From DASWJZ01 sp963846475 (GTDB lineage Bacteria > Pseudomonadota > Alphaproteobacteria > Rhizobiales > Afifellaceae): DNA of 64,000 bases. A program made the translations under genes and the position numbers. Positions 46,266 through 54,531 of this stretch are shown piece by piece; the stretch's first letter is position 1; every line of letters starts with the position of its first letter. Below the pieces are notes generated by a model. The model was not told the DNA's origin. It did not search any database and worked only from the letters and a program-made list of their open reading frames with translations. The stretch spans positions 1,364,001 to 1,428,000 of the forward strand of contig CAWJVZ010000004.1 in NCBI GenBank assembly GCA_963846475.1, written 5' to 3'.

Positions 46266-46768
46266 TGCGGGGCCTCCTTTGCCAGAAGGCGGTTCTTCAG
46301 CAGCCAGTCCAGCCCGCGGGTCCAGGATTCGTCGGTGTTGGAGCGGATGTCGGCGCTGTAGCCCTCGACCAGCCTGCCGCTCTCGACGTCGCGCACATAG
46401 AGATTGATGTTGAGGATCAGGTTCGAGACCTTTTGGACGAATCCGGTCACTGCCAGATCCGCGCCAAGCTCGGCAGCCATGCGGCGGTCGCAGCCGCCGC
46501 AGGACTGCAGGTTCTGCTGGGCGGCCGCCTCCCGGACGGGCGCGATGTCGACCAGCTCATAGCGCCCGCTGGCCGCCAGCGCGGCGCGGAGCCGCTCGCT
46601 CAGCATGGCAAGCCGCCGGCTCTCCACCTCGGAGGCGCCGTTCATCTCGCCCTCCAGGCTGGTATCGACAAGCTCCAGGTCGAAAACCGCGGTCCGGACG
46701 GGCTCTGCCTGCCCGGCGTCGAACGGCGTAGCGGCGAGGGCGATGGCCAGCAGGATCGTATAGCGCAT
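46262..46768 (-). CDS. DUF2380-type exported protein
   Basis: 168 residues from the ATG at 46768; a TTG three codons upstream also fits. A signal peptide of about 22 residues (ILLAIALAATPFDAGQA) precedes a domain with VFDLELVDTSLEG and SLSERLRAAL-type sequence resembling DUF2380/DUF3280, plus CGGC. Homologues are often found near methanol oxidation genes. Periplasmic function unknown. It leads the minus-strand cofactor operon. Confidence 0.68.
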   Translation of the reverse strand: MRYTILLAIALAATPFDAGQAEPVRTAVFDLELVDTSLEGEMNGASEVESRRLAMLSERLRAALAASGRYELVDIAPVREAAAQQNLQSCGGCDRRMAAELGADLAVTGFVQKVSNLILNINLYVRDVESGRLVEGYSADIRSNTDESWTRGLDWLLKNRLLAKEAPQ

Positions 46769-46831
46769 ATTCAACAACCCTATTCCCCGAATGAGCGTTG
46801 CGTAAAGCCGCTCGGAAAAGGCGGTGGTGGG

Positions 46832-47053
46832 TCAGTCTGAGTTTTCCTTGCTCCAGCGCAAGGCTCCTGCACGGCTCCATGCGGTAAGCGCGAGAACCAA
46901 GCGTTCGCGCCTTTCGAGACGCCGAACCTCAACAATAAACTCGTGGCTGGAAGGGCTCTCGGTGACGTCACCAAGGCGCGCAAAGATGTCGATCAGGTTT
47001 TCGCGGCTCATTTTGGAAATGTGCCTCGCGAGAGTTATACGAAAGCGCATCAC
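46832..47053 (-). CDS. short ORF in insertion-element remnant (73 residues)
   Basis: MMRFRITLARHISKMSRENL with a charged body and no recognised family. It follows a copy of the motif GACCCAC-type sequence that recurs at 47079, and lies between a methylotrophy gene and transposase debris. May be cargo or random ORF. Confidence 0.3.
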   Translation of the reverse strand: MMRFRITLARHISKMSRENLIDIFARLGDVTESPSSHEFIVEVRRLERRERLVLALTAWSRAGALRWSKENSD

Positions 47054-47084
47054 GCCGCCCGGCTCTCGAAAAATCGGTAGTGGG

Positions 47085-47294
47085 TCAGTTTGAAATTATT
47101 CGGTCCACGAGGTGGTTCACGGCGGATAGCAGGCTGAGGGCTTCGCCGCGCTCTACACCGAGCCTCGTCGCGAACTCCGCTTCAGCAAGGTGCACCCCAT
47201 TGCAAACTTCATTTAGCGCGTTGTTCAACAGAAGCAGTTCCTCACGCGAAAGCGCTACCTCCGCACCTGCAGCGCTCTCTCGCAGAACGTGCAT
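47085..47294 (-). CDS. short ORF in insertion-element remnant (69 residues)
   Basis: MHVLRESAAGAEVALSREEL followed by a helical body (NNALNEVCNGVHLAEAEF) with two cysteines; no family known to me. Directly downstream of the transposase C-terminal fragment, with the stop and start abutting. Possibly a passenger gene. Confidence 0.35.
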   Translation of the reverse strand: MHVLRESAAGAEVALSREELLLLNNALNEVCNGVHLAEAEFATRLGVERGEALSLLSAVNHLVDRIISN

Positions 47295-47446
47295 TACGCC
47301 GTCTCCCGCTTCTGGGGTCCACGCTTCGCCGGCTTCGCCTCGACAGCATCCATCGGCGCGACGATATCCGCAACCTCCCAAAGCCGATCCGTCGCGCTTG
47401 CTGCCATCGCGGGCGTGACCCGCAGCGTCTCATGGACTCGGGAAAT
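47294..47446 (-). pseudogene. C-terminal fragment of an IS1-like transposase
   Basis: The 50 or so residues ISRVHETLRVTPAMAA, then SATDRLWEVADIV and the ending KPAKRGPQKRE match the characteristic end of Rhizobiales IS1-family-like transposases (typically ..RVHKTLRVTPAMAAGVTDRLW.. and ..KKRGPYKK..). The catalytic part is missing, so this is a remnant. It marks an old insertion between the cofactor operon and the xox region. Confidence 0.6.
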
Positions 47447-47484
47447 GCTTGCGGCCAACCCCTCGCGCCGGCAATGATGGGCCC

Positions 47485-48681
47485 ATGCGGATCGCTTGGT
47501 TCTGTTGCTTGTGTCTGCTCGCCGCATCTTTTGCCGGGTCGGCGGCCGCTCAGGAGGCCGAGCCCGCGCCGGTGCGCATCGGCCATGTGCGGCTTGCCGA
47601 GCCGCCGAGCCTGCAGATCTCGCTGCTGGAGCGGCCGGCCGAGGACGAGGGCGTCGCAGGAGCCCGCCTCGCCATCGACGACAACAACACGACCGGCCAG
47701 TTCACCAAGCAGAAATTCGAGCTCGTCGAGACGTTTGCGGGCAATCCGCAGCAGGCCGGCGAGGCCGCGGCGGGCTTCGCCGGGCAGGGGATCCGCTTCG
47801 TCGTGGCCGACCTTCCCGCGGACATCCTGCTCGCCTTCGCCGAGGCCGCGGCGGCACAAGAAATTCTCGTCTTGAACGCCGGGGCCACCGACGATGCGCT
47901 CCGCAACGAATCGTGCCGCGCCAATCTCATCCACGTCGCGCCGAGCCGGGCGATGCTCGCCGACGCGCTGGCGCAATATCTCGTGTGGAAGAAATGGACG
48001 CGCTGGTTCCTGATCCTCGGCTCGCACGAGGCGGACGCGCTCTATGCCGAGGCGCTCCGCCGCGCGGCAAAGCGGTTCGGCGCCGAGATCGTCGAGGAGC
48101 GCGTGTTCGAGGACACCGGCGGGGCGCGCACCACCGACTCAGGCACCGTGCAGGTGCAACGGCAGATGCCGGTGTTCACGCAGGGCGCCCCCGATCATCA
48201 TGTGGTCGTGGTGGCCGACGAGAGCGACGTGTTCGGGGCGTATGTGCCGTTCCGCACCTGGAACCCCGCGCCGGTGGCCGGAACCGACGGGCTGAAGCCG
48301 ACGAGCTGGTCGCCGGCGCACGATCTGTGGGGCGCCATCCAGCTGCAGAACCGCTTCGTGCGCGACGTGCGCCGGCAGATGACCGACAAGGACATGCAGT
48401 CCTGGACGGCGGTGCGCATGATCGGCGAGGCGGCGACGCGGACGGGGAGCACGGATCCGGCCGCGATGGCGGAGTTCATCACCGGCCCGGATTTCGAGGT
48501 CGCGGCCTTCAAGGGGCAGAAACTGACGCTGCGGGACTGGGACCTGCAGCTCCGCCAGCCGATCCTGCTCGCCGACGGACAGACGGTGGTTTCGGTCTCG
48601 CCGCAGGAAGGCTTTTTGCACCAGCACTCGGAGCTCGATACGCTCGGCACCGACCGGCCGGAAACGAAGTGCCAGTTCTAG
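47485..48681 (+). CDS. ABC transporter substrate-binding protein, PQQ-dependent alcohol dehydrogenase system
   Basis: 398 residues from the ATG at 47485. Signal peptide ends near AGSAAAQEAEP. The body is a branched-chain-amino-acid-type periplasmic binding protein (GARLAIDDNNTTGQF) belonging to the subfamily linked to PQQ alcohol dehydrogenases. Its likely partners, the ABC-2 permease and ATPase, are at 27259-28867. An ABC-2 exporter with a periplasmic binding protein is itself unusual. Followed 13 bases later by the beta-propeller gene. Confidence 0.85.
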   Translation: MRIAWFCCLCLLAASFAGSAAAQEAEPAPVRIGHVRLAEPPSLQISLLERPAEDEGVAGARLAIDDNNTTGQFTKQKFELVETFAGNPQQAGEAAAGFAGQGIRFVVADLPADILLAFAEAAAAQEILVLNAGATDDALRNESCRANLIHVAPSRAMLADALAQYLVWKKWTRWFLILGSHEADALYAEALRRAAKRFGAEIVEERVFEDTGGARTTDSGTVQVQRQMPVFTQGAPDHHVVVVADESDVFGAYVPFRTWNPAPVAGTDGLKPTSWSPAHDLWGAIQLQNRFVRDVRRQMTDKDMQSWTAVRMIGEAATRTGSTDPAAMAEFITGPDFEVAAFKGQKLTLRDWDLQLRQPILLADGQTVVSVSPQEGFLHQHSELDTLGTDRPETKCQF

Positions 48682-48694
48682 GGACGAGGGTGGG

Positions 48695-49690
48695 ATGGCT
48701 CGGATAGCAGAGAAAATGAGGCTGCGTTGGGCGATTGCACTCCTCGCCGGGCTGGCGGCCGGCGCGCCTGCACCGGCCTTCGCCTACAAGGTTTTTGTGT
48801 CGAACGAAGGGGACAACACCATCTCGGTGATCGATTCGGCCACGCTGGAGGTGGTGGAGACGGTCCGCGTCGGCCAGCGGCCGCGCGGCATCACCATGAC
48901 CAAGGACGGCAAATACGTGCTGCTCTGCGCCAGCGACGACGACACCGTGCAGATCATCGACGCCGCGACCTACCAGATCGTCGGCAACCTGCCCTCCGGC
49001 CCCGATCCGGAGCTGTTCGTCCTGCACCCGTCCGGCAATCCCCTCTACATCGCCAACGAGGACGACAACCTCGTCACCGTGGTGGACGTCGACAAGCGCT
49101 CGCTCCTGGCGGAAATCCCCGTCGGGGTGGAGCCGGAAGGCATGGGCATCTCGCCGGACGGAAAAGTCATGGTCAACACGTCGGAGACGACGAGCATGGC
49201 GCATTTCATCGACACGGCGACCAACCAGATCACCCACAACGTGCTGGTCGATACGCGCCCGCGCTTCGCGGAGTTCAAGCGGGACGGCTCGGAAGTGTGG
49301 GTCTCGGCGGAGATCGGCGGCACGGTCAGCGTCATCGACACGGCGACGCACGAGATCAAGCACAAGATCACCTTCGAGATCGCCGGCCTCAGGCCGGAGT
49401 CGATCCAGCCCGTCGGAGTGCGCATCACCAACGACGGCAAGACGGCGTTCGTCGCGCTCGGGCCGGCGAACCGCGTCGCGGTGGTGAACGGCGAAACCTA
49501 TGAGGTGGAGGATTATCTGCTCGTCGGGCAGCGGGTCTGGCAGCTCGGCTTCTCGCCCGACGAGGCGGTGCTTTTCGCGACGAACGGCCTCTCCAACGAC
49601 GTATCCGTGATCGACGTGGCCGAGCGGGAAGTCACCAAATCCATCCAGGTCGGCCGCCTCCCCTGGGGCGTGGTGGCGGCGCCGCAATGA
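48695..49690 (+). CDS. PQQ-catabolism-associated beta-propeller protein
   Basis: 331 residues with a signal peptide ending near APAFA, then repeated 40-odd residue units of YVTN/PQQ-type propeller (for example VSNEGDNTISVIDSATLEVV, ISPDGKVMVNTSETTSMAHF). It belongs to the family found with PQQ dehydrogenase-linked ABC transporters. Periplasmic. Its 3' end overlaps the next reading frame; the next gene has its own ribosome binding site. Ligand unknown. Confidence 0.87.
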   Translation: MARIAEKMRLRWAIALLAGLAAGAPAPAFAYKVFVSNEGDNTISVIDSATLEVVETVRVGQRPRGITMTKDGKYVLLCASDDDTVQIIDAATYQIVGNLPSGPDPELFVLHPSGNPLYIANEDDNLVTVVDVDKRSLLAEIPVGVEPEGMGISPDGKVMVNTSETTSMAHFIDTATNQITHNVLVDTRPRFAEFKRDGSEVWVSAEIGGTVSVIDTATHEIKHKITFEIAGLRPESIQPVGVRITNDGKTAFVALGPANRVAVVNGETYEVEDYLLVGQRVWQLGFSPDEAVLFATNGLSNDVSVIDVAEREVTKSIQVGRLPWGVVAAPQ

Positions 49691-49728
49691 GCTGCTTTTC
49701 TGGCAGGCGGACCTCAAAGGAGAGACGA

Positions 49729-50157
49729 ATGACTTTCTGCGCTGGGCTCCGCATTGCCGCCGGAGCGGCTCTCGCCATGGCCGTTCCGTGCGCGGCGCAG
49801 GCGCAGTCAGGCTTGCTCACGAGACCGGTCGAACTGGCGCCGATCACGCTGTCGGCCGGGGCGCCGCTCGCCGAAGCGCCTTACGAGCTGGAATCCGGCA
49901 AGCAATACAGCCTGACGATCGCCGCCGACGGCTCTGCCGAGCTCGCCGTCCAGGGCGCCGAGCTCTTTCGCAACATCTGGATCAACGAGATCATCATCAA
50001 CGACATCGAGATCCGTCCTCTCGGGCTGGATTCGATCGAATTCGATGCCGCCGGAGAGGCAGAAATCACCTTCGTGACGATCCGTCCCGGCACCTTCACG
50101 CTGCGTATTCCCGGAACGAGCAGCGACAGTCAGGCAGCGGTTTTTCAGGTGAAGTGA
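49729..50157 (+). CDS. exported protein of unknown function in xox locus
   Basis: 142 residues from the ATG at 49729, which has a near-ideal Shine-Dalgarno (aaaggagagacga). Signal peptide about 25 residues (ALAMAVPCAAQAQS). The mature part is all-beta by look (ELESGKQYSLTIAADGSAEL, LDSIEFDAAGEAEITFVTIR), resembling a cupredoxin-like sandwich but without clear copper ligands. It sits between the propeller and the next exported protein, so it probably belongs to the methanol oxidation unit. Confidence 0.65.
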   Translation: MTFCAGLRIAAGAALAMAVPCAAQAQSGLLTRPVELAPITLSAGAPLAEAPYELESGKQYSLTIAADGSAELAVQGAELFRNIWINEIIINDIEIRPLGLDSIEFDAAGEAEITFVTIRPGTFTLRIPGTSSDSQAAVFQVK

Positions 50158-50170
50158 AAGGCTGGATTCG

Positions 50171-50812
50171 ATGCGCAAGCTGCCGGCAGTCCTCGCGCTG
50201 GGATTCGCTCTGAGCGGATGGGCCGCGCATGCGCCCGCTTCGGTGCGCCCGGGCGCATTGCAGCACGGTCAGGATCCCGACTGGCCCTGCATACAGGCCA
50301 AGGTTCCCGAGCTCTCGCCGACCGCGATCTGGTCGGGACCGCCCGTCGATGAGGCGCTTGTGGCGTGGCAAGCGGACCCGGAAATTGCCGGGCTGGTCGC
50401 CGAGCTGGCGGCCCGCCGCATGCCCGTCGAAGAGGCAACCGCCGCCATCGGCAACTTTGCGACAGGCCTCGACCCGGCCACCAGGGCGGAAAAGCTGACC
50501 CTGCTTTTCGCCGGGCTGTTCGAGACGCTCGACCGCGAGCGCGCCGACGTCATGCAGGGCATCGGCCGCTATGCGCGGCAGCAGAAGGCGATGGCGGAAG
50601 CGATCCGTCAGGCCATGTCTAAGGCTCAGGATCCGAGCGTCGCCGCCTCGGATCCGCAGCAGGCGAGCGCGCTCAACGAACAATTGGTCTGGCAGACGCG
50701 CATCTTCAACGAGCGCCGCGCCGCATTGACCTATGTGTGCGAGGTTCCGACGATCATCGAGCAGCGGCTGTTCGCGCTCGCACGCGCGATCGCCGCGGAA
50801 ATGGCTCGGTAG
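50171..50812 (+). CDS. exported protein of unknown function in xox locus
   Basis: 213 residues. Signal peptide (LPAVLALGFALSGWAAHAPA), then a mostly helical protein with DPDWPCIQAKVPELSP and a late YVCEVP; two cysteines may form a disulfide. Conserved in neighbourhoods of this kind as far as I recall, but the family name is not known to me. It ends 24 bases before the convergent xoxJ. Confidence 0.6.
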   Translation: MRKLPAVLALGFALSGWAAHAPASVRPGALQHGQDPDWPCIQAKVPELSPTAIWSGPPVDEALVAWQADPEIAGLVAELAARRMPVEEATAAIGNFATGLDPATRAEKLTLLFAGLFETLDRERADVMQGIGRYARQQKAMAEAIRQAMSKAQDPSVAASDPQQASALNEQLVWQTRIFNERRAALTYVCEVPTIIEQRLFALARAIAAEMAR

Positions 50813-50836
50813 AAGCTCCGGCCTGGGGCGGCGGCG

Positions 50837-51700
50837 CTATTCCTTGATCGGGTTGTTCTGCTCATCGAGCAGCGGCACGCCGAAATCCAGCAGGATCTTG
50901 TTGATCTCGCTCTGGTTCTCCTCGATCAGCTGGTTGAGCTGGCGCTTCCATTCCTGGTCGGAGGGCCGCACGCCCATGGTGATGCGGTAGACCATCCGCG
51001 AGCCGCCCTGCTCCTTGGTGAGAGGAACGATCGTCAACGGCGGATCGGCGTTCTTCGCGTAGTAGCCCGCGATCGGTCCCCACAGCACGCCGGCGTCGAT
51101 ATCACCCGCCTGCAGATCGCGGATCATCGCTTCGGCGGAAGTCCCCTGCCGCGTGTCGACCATCAGCTGGTAAGGGCGGGCCTTCTTCATCAGACCAAGC
51201 TTGGCCATGTTCGTGGCGGGCGGCGTCCCCGCGACGATGCCGATGCGCTTGTCCTTCAGGCGCGGATCGACGAGCAATTCCACGCCGTCCAGACCGGTGC
51301 CGGGCTTGAACAGCAGGGCGTAGGCCGTCTGGTAATAGGCATTGGTGTTCTGCACGAGCTCGTCGCCTTGCGGATAGCTCATGATCACGTCGCACTTATA
51401 GGCCCCGAGAGTGAGCCGCACGAAGCCGGTGACCTGCGGGAAGTAGGTGTAGGAGACGCTCTTGCCGAGCTTTTCGGCAAGGAAGTCGGCCAGCCGGTTT
51501 TCGTAGCCCTCCTGCGCCTCGTTCGAAAAGGGCATGCTGTGCGGGTCCGCGCAGACGCGCAGCACATTCGGGTCGACAAGCTCGATGGCCCGCTGGAAAT
51601 CGTGGGACTGCGCGCCTGCCTGGCCGGCGGTGAAAGCCGCCAACGCCGCGAGGCAGACGCCCAGCCCAAGAGAGCGCGGAACCCTCAGGTGCCGAGGCAA
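50837..51700 (-). CDS. xoxJ: XoxJ, periplasmic binding protein for lanthanide methanol dehydrogenase system
   Basis: 287 residues from a TTG at 51700 that overlaps the xoxG end and gives a good signal peptide (LGLGVCLAALAAFTAGQAGAQS). The frame stays open upstream but enters xoxG, so the longer reading is a shadow. Solute-binding-like fold (NVLRVCADPHSMPFSNEAQEG). XoxJ is thought to aid XoxF activation or assembly, as MxaJ does for MxaFI. Transcribed in the order xoxF, xoxG, xoxJ. Confidence 0.88.
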   Translation of the reverse strand: MPRHLRVPRSLGLGVCLAALAAFTAGQAGAQSHDFQRAIELVDPNVLRVCADPHSMPFSNEAQEGYENRLADFLAEKLGKSVSYTYFPQVTGFVRLTLGAYKCDVIMSYPQGDELVQNTNAYYQTAYALLFKPGTGLDGVELLVDPRLKDKRIGIVAGTPPATNMAKLGLMKKARPYQLMVDTRQGTSAEAMIRDLQAGDIDAGVLWGPIAGYYAKNADPPLTIVPLTKEQGGSRMVYRITMGVRPSDQEWKRQLNQLIEENQSEINKILLDFGVPLLDEQNNPIKE

Positions 51701-52212
51701 GCGCTTTCCGCCTCGGTAAACGCCTCGGGCTTGTCGGCGCGCTTGGCCGGCCGGCCGCGCGGCAGCTCGCCTTGGGCGCGGGCGCGCAGATAGATGTAGA
51801 TGTCGTCGAGGTAGCACATGACGTTCACGTTGGTGCCGAAGGCCGGCATGACGCTCTGCTGGCCCTGGTCGACGTGGGTGCGCCCGTTGGTGACGACCTC
51901 CAGGAACTCCGCATAGGGCAGCCGCTTGACCGAGTCGACCAGCCGCGGCGCATAGCTTGAGCCTTCGCCGTCGGGGCCGTGGCAGACGTGGCATTCCGAG
52001 TGATAGCGGCGGAATCCGGAATAGATGTACCAGTCGACCGTCCCGTCCGGCTCGATCTTGAACGTCGGATCGCCGTCGTCGTCATAGTATTTGCCGCCAT
52101 CGTCGCTTGCGGGTGCCGCATCGCCCGGCCCTTCCTGGGCGGCGGCGGACCAGCCCGGCAGAACGCCGGCAGCGATCGTCAGGGCGGCGACCATCATGCC
52201 GCGTGCAAGCAT
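51685..52212 (-). CDS. xoxG: XoxG, c-type cytochrome electron acceptor of XoxF
   Basis: 175 residues. Signal peptide of about 25 residues, one haem site Cys74-His-Val-Cys77-His78 (ECHVCHGPDG) and an axial Met122 in QSVMPAFGTN. XoxG accepts electrons from XoxF and passes them to the respiratory chain. It lies 103 bases downstream of xoxF with a hairpin between, and overlaps xoxJ. Confidence 0.93.
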   Translation of the reverse strand: MLARGMMVAALTIAAGVLPGWSAAAQEGPGDAAPASDDGGKYYDDDGDPTFKIEPDGTVDWYIYSGFRRYHSECHVCHGPDGEGSSYAPRLVDSVKRLPYAEFLEVVTNGRTHVDQGQQSVMPAFGTNVNVMCYLDDIYIYLRARAQGELPRGRPAKRADKPEAFTEAESACLGT

Positions 52213-52264
52213 GCGGAACTCCTTGCCTGGTGTTTTCGGTCTTGGGGAATGTGGGGCAGAGAAA

Positions 52265-52296
52265 GGGCCCGGCTAGACCTCAGTCTTGCCGGGCCC
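52265..52296 (-). terminator. hairpin between xoxF and xoxG
   Basis: GGGCCCGGC (52265-52273) and GCCGGGCCC (52288-52296) form a 9-bp perfect stem with a 14-base loop. On the minus strand it is followed by TTTCTCT. Its place between xoxF and xoxG suggests partial termination, making XoxF more abundant than its cytochrome. Confidence 0.55.
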
Positions 52297-52315
52297 CGAT
52301 TTCAGCCGCGATCGA

Positions 52316-54220
52316 TTACTGCGAATCGGGCAGAGCGAACACGGTCAGGGCGCCGCCAAGCGTCGTCACGTTGGCCAGCGCGGCATAGCCGCCCACCGCG
52401 CCGAGACCGGCGGTGCCGACCGCCCGCTCGGCCTCGCCGGCTTCGCGGCCCGGATGCACGGCGCCGTGCCAGCCTGCCGCCCCTTCAGGCGCCAGCAGAC
52501 CGGCCGCGAGGCCAATTCCGGCCCAGCCGCCGATACCCGACAGGACGGCAATATATTGCTTGCCGCCATGCGTGTAGGTCGTGACGTTGCCGATGATGCC
52601 GGAGGGGGTCTTGAACTTGTAGAGCTCCTCGCCCGTCTCCGAGTCGACCGCCTTCAGATAGCCTTCCAGCGTGCCGTAGAAGACGACGTCGCCGGCGGTG
52701 GCGAGGGCGCCGCCCCATGCCGAGAACTGCTCCGGCAGCGACCACACGATCTTGCCGGTCGTGGCGTCCCAGGCGATGAAGTTGCCCATGCCGCCATGGC
52801 TGTTCGGCGCCGGATACATGCTGAGCGTGGCGCCGACATAGGCCTGGCCCGCCGTGTAGCTGACGCGGAACGGCTCGTAGTCCATGCAGACATGGTTGGT
52901 CGGCACGTAGAACAGCTTGGTCTTCGGCGAATAGGCCGCGGGCTGCTGGTCTTTGGTGCCGAGCGCCGCCGGGCAGATGCCCGTCGTGTTGACGTCCTCG
53001 CCCTGCACCTCGGTGGAATATTGGTCCACCACCTTCGGACGGCCGTAGGTCTCGCTGTTTGGATCCATGTCGACGCCGGTCGTCCAGTTCACCACCGGAT
53101 CGTATTTCTCGGCGACGAGGAGCTCGCCGGTGTCGCGGTTCAGCGTATAGGCGAGGCCGTTGCGGTCGAAATGGACCAGCGCGGGCACCGTCTGGCCGCC
53201 AATCTCGAGATCGGTGAGGATCATCTCGTTGACGCCGTCATAGTCCCACTCGTCATGCGGCGTCATCTGGTAGACCCATTTGGCCATGCCGGTATCCGCG
53301 TCGCGCGCGAAGATCGTCATGGTCCAGCGATTGTCGCCGGGCCGCTGGTTGGGGTTCCAGGTCGAGGGATTGCCGGTGCCGTAATAGACAAGGTTGAGAG
53401 CCGGGTCGAAAGCGAACCAGCCCCAGGTCGTTCCGCCGCCGATCATCCACTGGTCGCCTTCCCAGGTGGCGGTGCCGGAATCCTTGCCGACCGGCTTGCC
53501 GAGATGCGTCGTCTTTTCCGGATCCATCAGCGTCTGGTCGTCGGGACCGGTCGAATAGCCGCGCCAGGCCAGCGAGCCGTCCTTCAGATTATAGGCGGTG
53601 ATGTGGCCGTGGACGCCGAACTCGGCGCCGGAAATGCCCACCAGCACCTTGTCCTTGAACACCATCGGTGCGTCGGTGCCGGTCTCCGCCTTGCTCGGAT
53701 CGCCGTTCTTGACCTTCCATATTTCTTCGCCGGTGTCGGCATTCAGCGCAACGAGCGTGGTGTCGGCCTGGTGCAGGATGATCATGCCGGGGCCGCCGTC
53801 GGTTCCCGGAGCATAGGCCACGCCACGGTTGACGGTGTCGCAGCACATGACCGGGATCACGTTCGGGTCCTGGACCGGCGTGTATTTCCACTTGATCAGC
53901 CCGTCGTTGGCGAGATCGAGCGCATAGACAATGTTAGGGAACGGCGTGTGCACATACATCGTGTCGCCGATGATGAGCGGTCCGCCTTCGTGGCCGCGCA
54001 GGACGCCCGTGGAGAATGTCCAGGCCACCTGCAGATCGCCCACATTGCCCTTGTTGATCTGGTCGAGCGTCGAGTAGCGCGTATTCGCGTAGTCCCCCGT
54101 GGGCATCACCCACTGGTTGGGGTCTTTCGAAAGCTCGATCAGCTGGTCGTTAGCGGAAGCCGACCATGCAAGCACGGTGGCTCCCGCGCCGAGTAGTAAC
54201 GTTTTCAGAATGCGACCCAT
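52316..54220 (-). CDS. xoxF: Lanthanide-dependent methanol dehydrogenase XoxF
   Basis: 634 residues, PQQ enzyme with a signal peptide ending at SASA and mature start NDQLIELS. PQQ and metal site: vicinal disulfide Cys126-Cys127 (VMCCDTVN), Glu200, Asn284, catalytic Asp326 and the additional Asp328 in HDEWDYDGV. The DYD arrangement is the lanthanide ligand that separates XoxF from calcium MxaF. W-motifs of the propeller are seen throughout. It oxidises methanol, and possibly formaldehyde, in the periplasm. The ribosome binding site gggaggg is six bases before the ATG. No mxaF in the window. Confidence 0.96.
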   Translation of the reverse strand: MGRILKTLLLGAGATVLAWSASANDQLIELSKDPNQWVMPTGDYANTRYSTLDQINKGNVGDLQVAWTFSTGVLRGHEGGPLIIGDTMYVHTPFPNIVYALDLANDGLIKWKYTPVQDPNVIPVMCCDTVNRGVAYAPGTDGGPGMIILHQADTTLVALNADTGEEIWKVKNGDPSKAETGTDAPMVFKDKVLVGISGAEFGVHGHITAYNLKDGSLAWRGYSTGPDDQTLMDPEKTTHLGKPVGKDSGTATWEGDQWMIGGGTTWGWFAFDPALNLVYYGTGNPSTWNPNQRPGDNRWTMTIFARDADTGMAKWVYQMTPHDEWDYDGVNEMILTDLEIGGQTVPALVHFDRNGLAYTLNRDTGELLVAEKYDPVVNWTTGVDMDPNSETYGRPKVVDQYSTEVQGEDVNTTGICPAALGTKDQQPAAYSPKTKLFYVPTNHVCMDYEPFRVSYTAGQAYVGATLSMYPAPNSHGGMGNFIAWDATTGKIVWSLPEQFSAWGGALATAGDVVFYGTLEGYLKAVDSETGEELYKFKTPSGIIGNVTTYTHGGKQYIAVLSGIGGWAGIGLAAGLLAPEGAAGWHGAVHPGREAGEAERAVGTAGLGAVGGYAALANVTTLGGALTVFALPDSQ

Positions 54221-54531
54221 TAGGCCCTCCCACTCTCGACATTATTGTCGTTTCATTGCCGGGCGGGCACGGCAAGCCGGGCACACCCGAACGCGGGTTG
54301 GGACGGTCTCCGGCAGCGTGTCACGACCACTGGCGCCGGGGAAACGCAACACTCCCGACTGGGGTCTTCGACAGCATCCATGTCCCTCACGGATGTTTTT
54401 GAAGCCGGCAACCACATCGAACTGTAGGGCGGTCGAGCGCGGTCGGCAAGCGATTAGCGCATTCGGCAGGGATTCATGCCGTCAGGTTTGGCCGATTTGC
54501 AGTTGCGGGAACCCGGGCTCGCTCTACGCGA
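54221..54531. other. intergenic region upstream of xoxF
   Basis: About 310 bases between the pentapeptide gene end and the xoxF start (both on minus). It should contain the xoxF promoter, and a GGGAGGG ribosome binding site is clear, but I see no convincing -35/-10 pair. No lanthanide-responsive element can be named. Confidence 0.5.

Larger units (their letters stand above)
46769..47484. other. insertion-derived island between C1 cofactor operon and xox region
   Basis: About 700 bases holding the transposase fragment, two small ORFs, and two copies of a related motif: gtgggtcagtctgag at about 46826 and gtgggtcagtttgaaa at about 47085 (an extended match of about 13 bases). No complete inverted repeats are obvious. 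Neighbours on both sides are methylotrophy genes, so the insertion split an otherwise continuous cluster. Confidence 0.45.

Noticed and set aside
51701..51994. N-terminal extension of xoxJ
   Set aside because: It reads through xoxG in another frame and would place the signal peptide in the middle of the protein.
52286..54196. 636-codon open frame antisense to xoxF
   Set aside because: A shadow ORF of high-GC coding DNA; its residues show no family resemblance while xoxF on the other strand is unmistakable.
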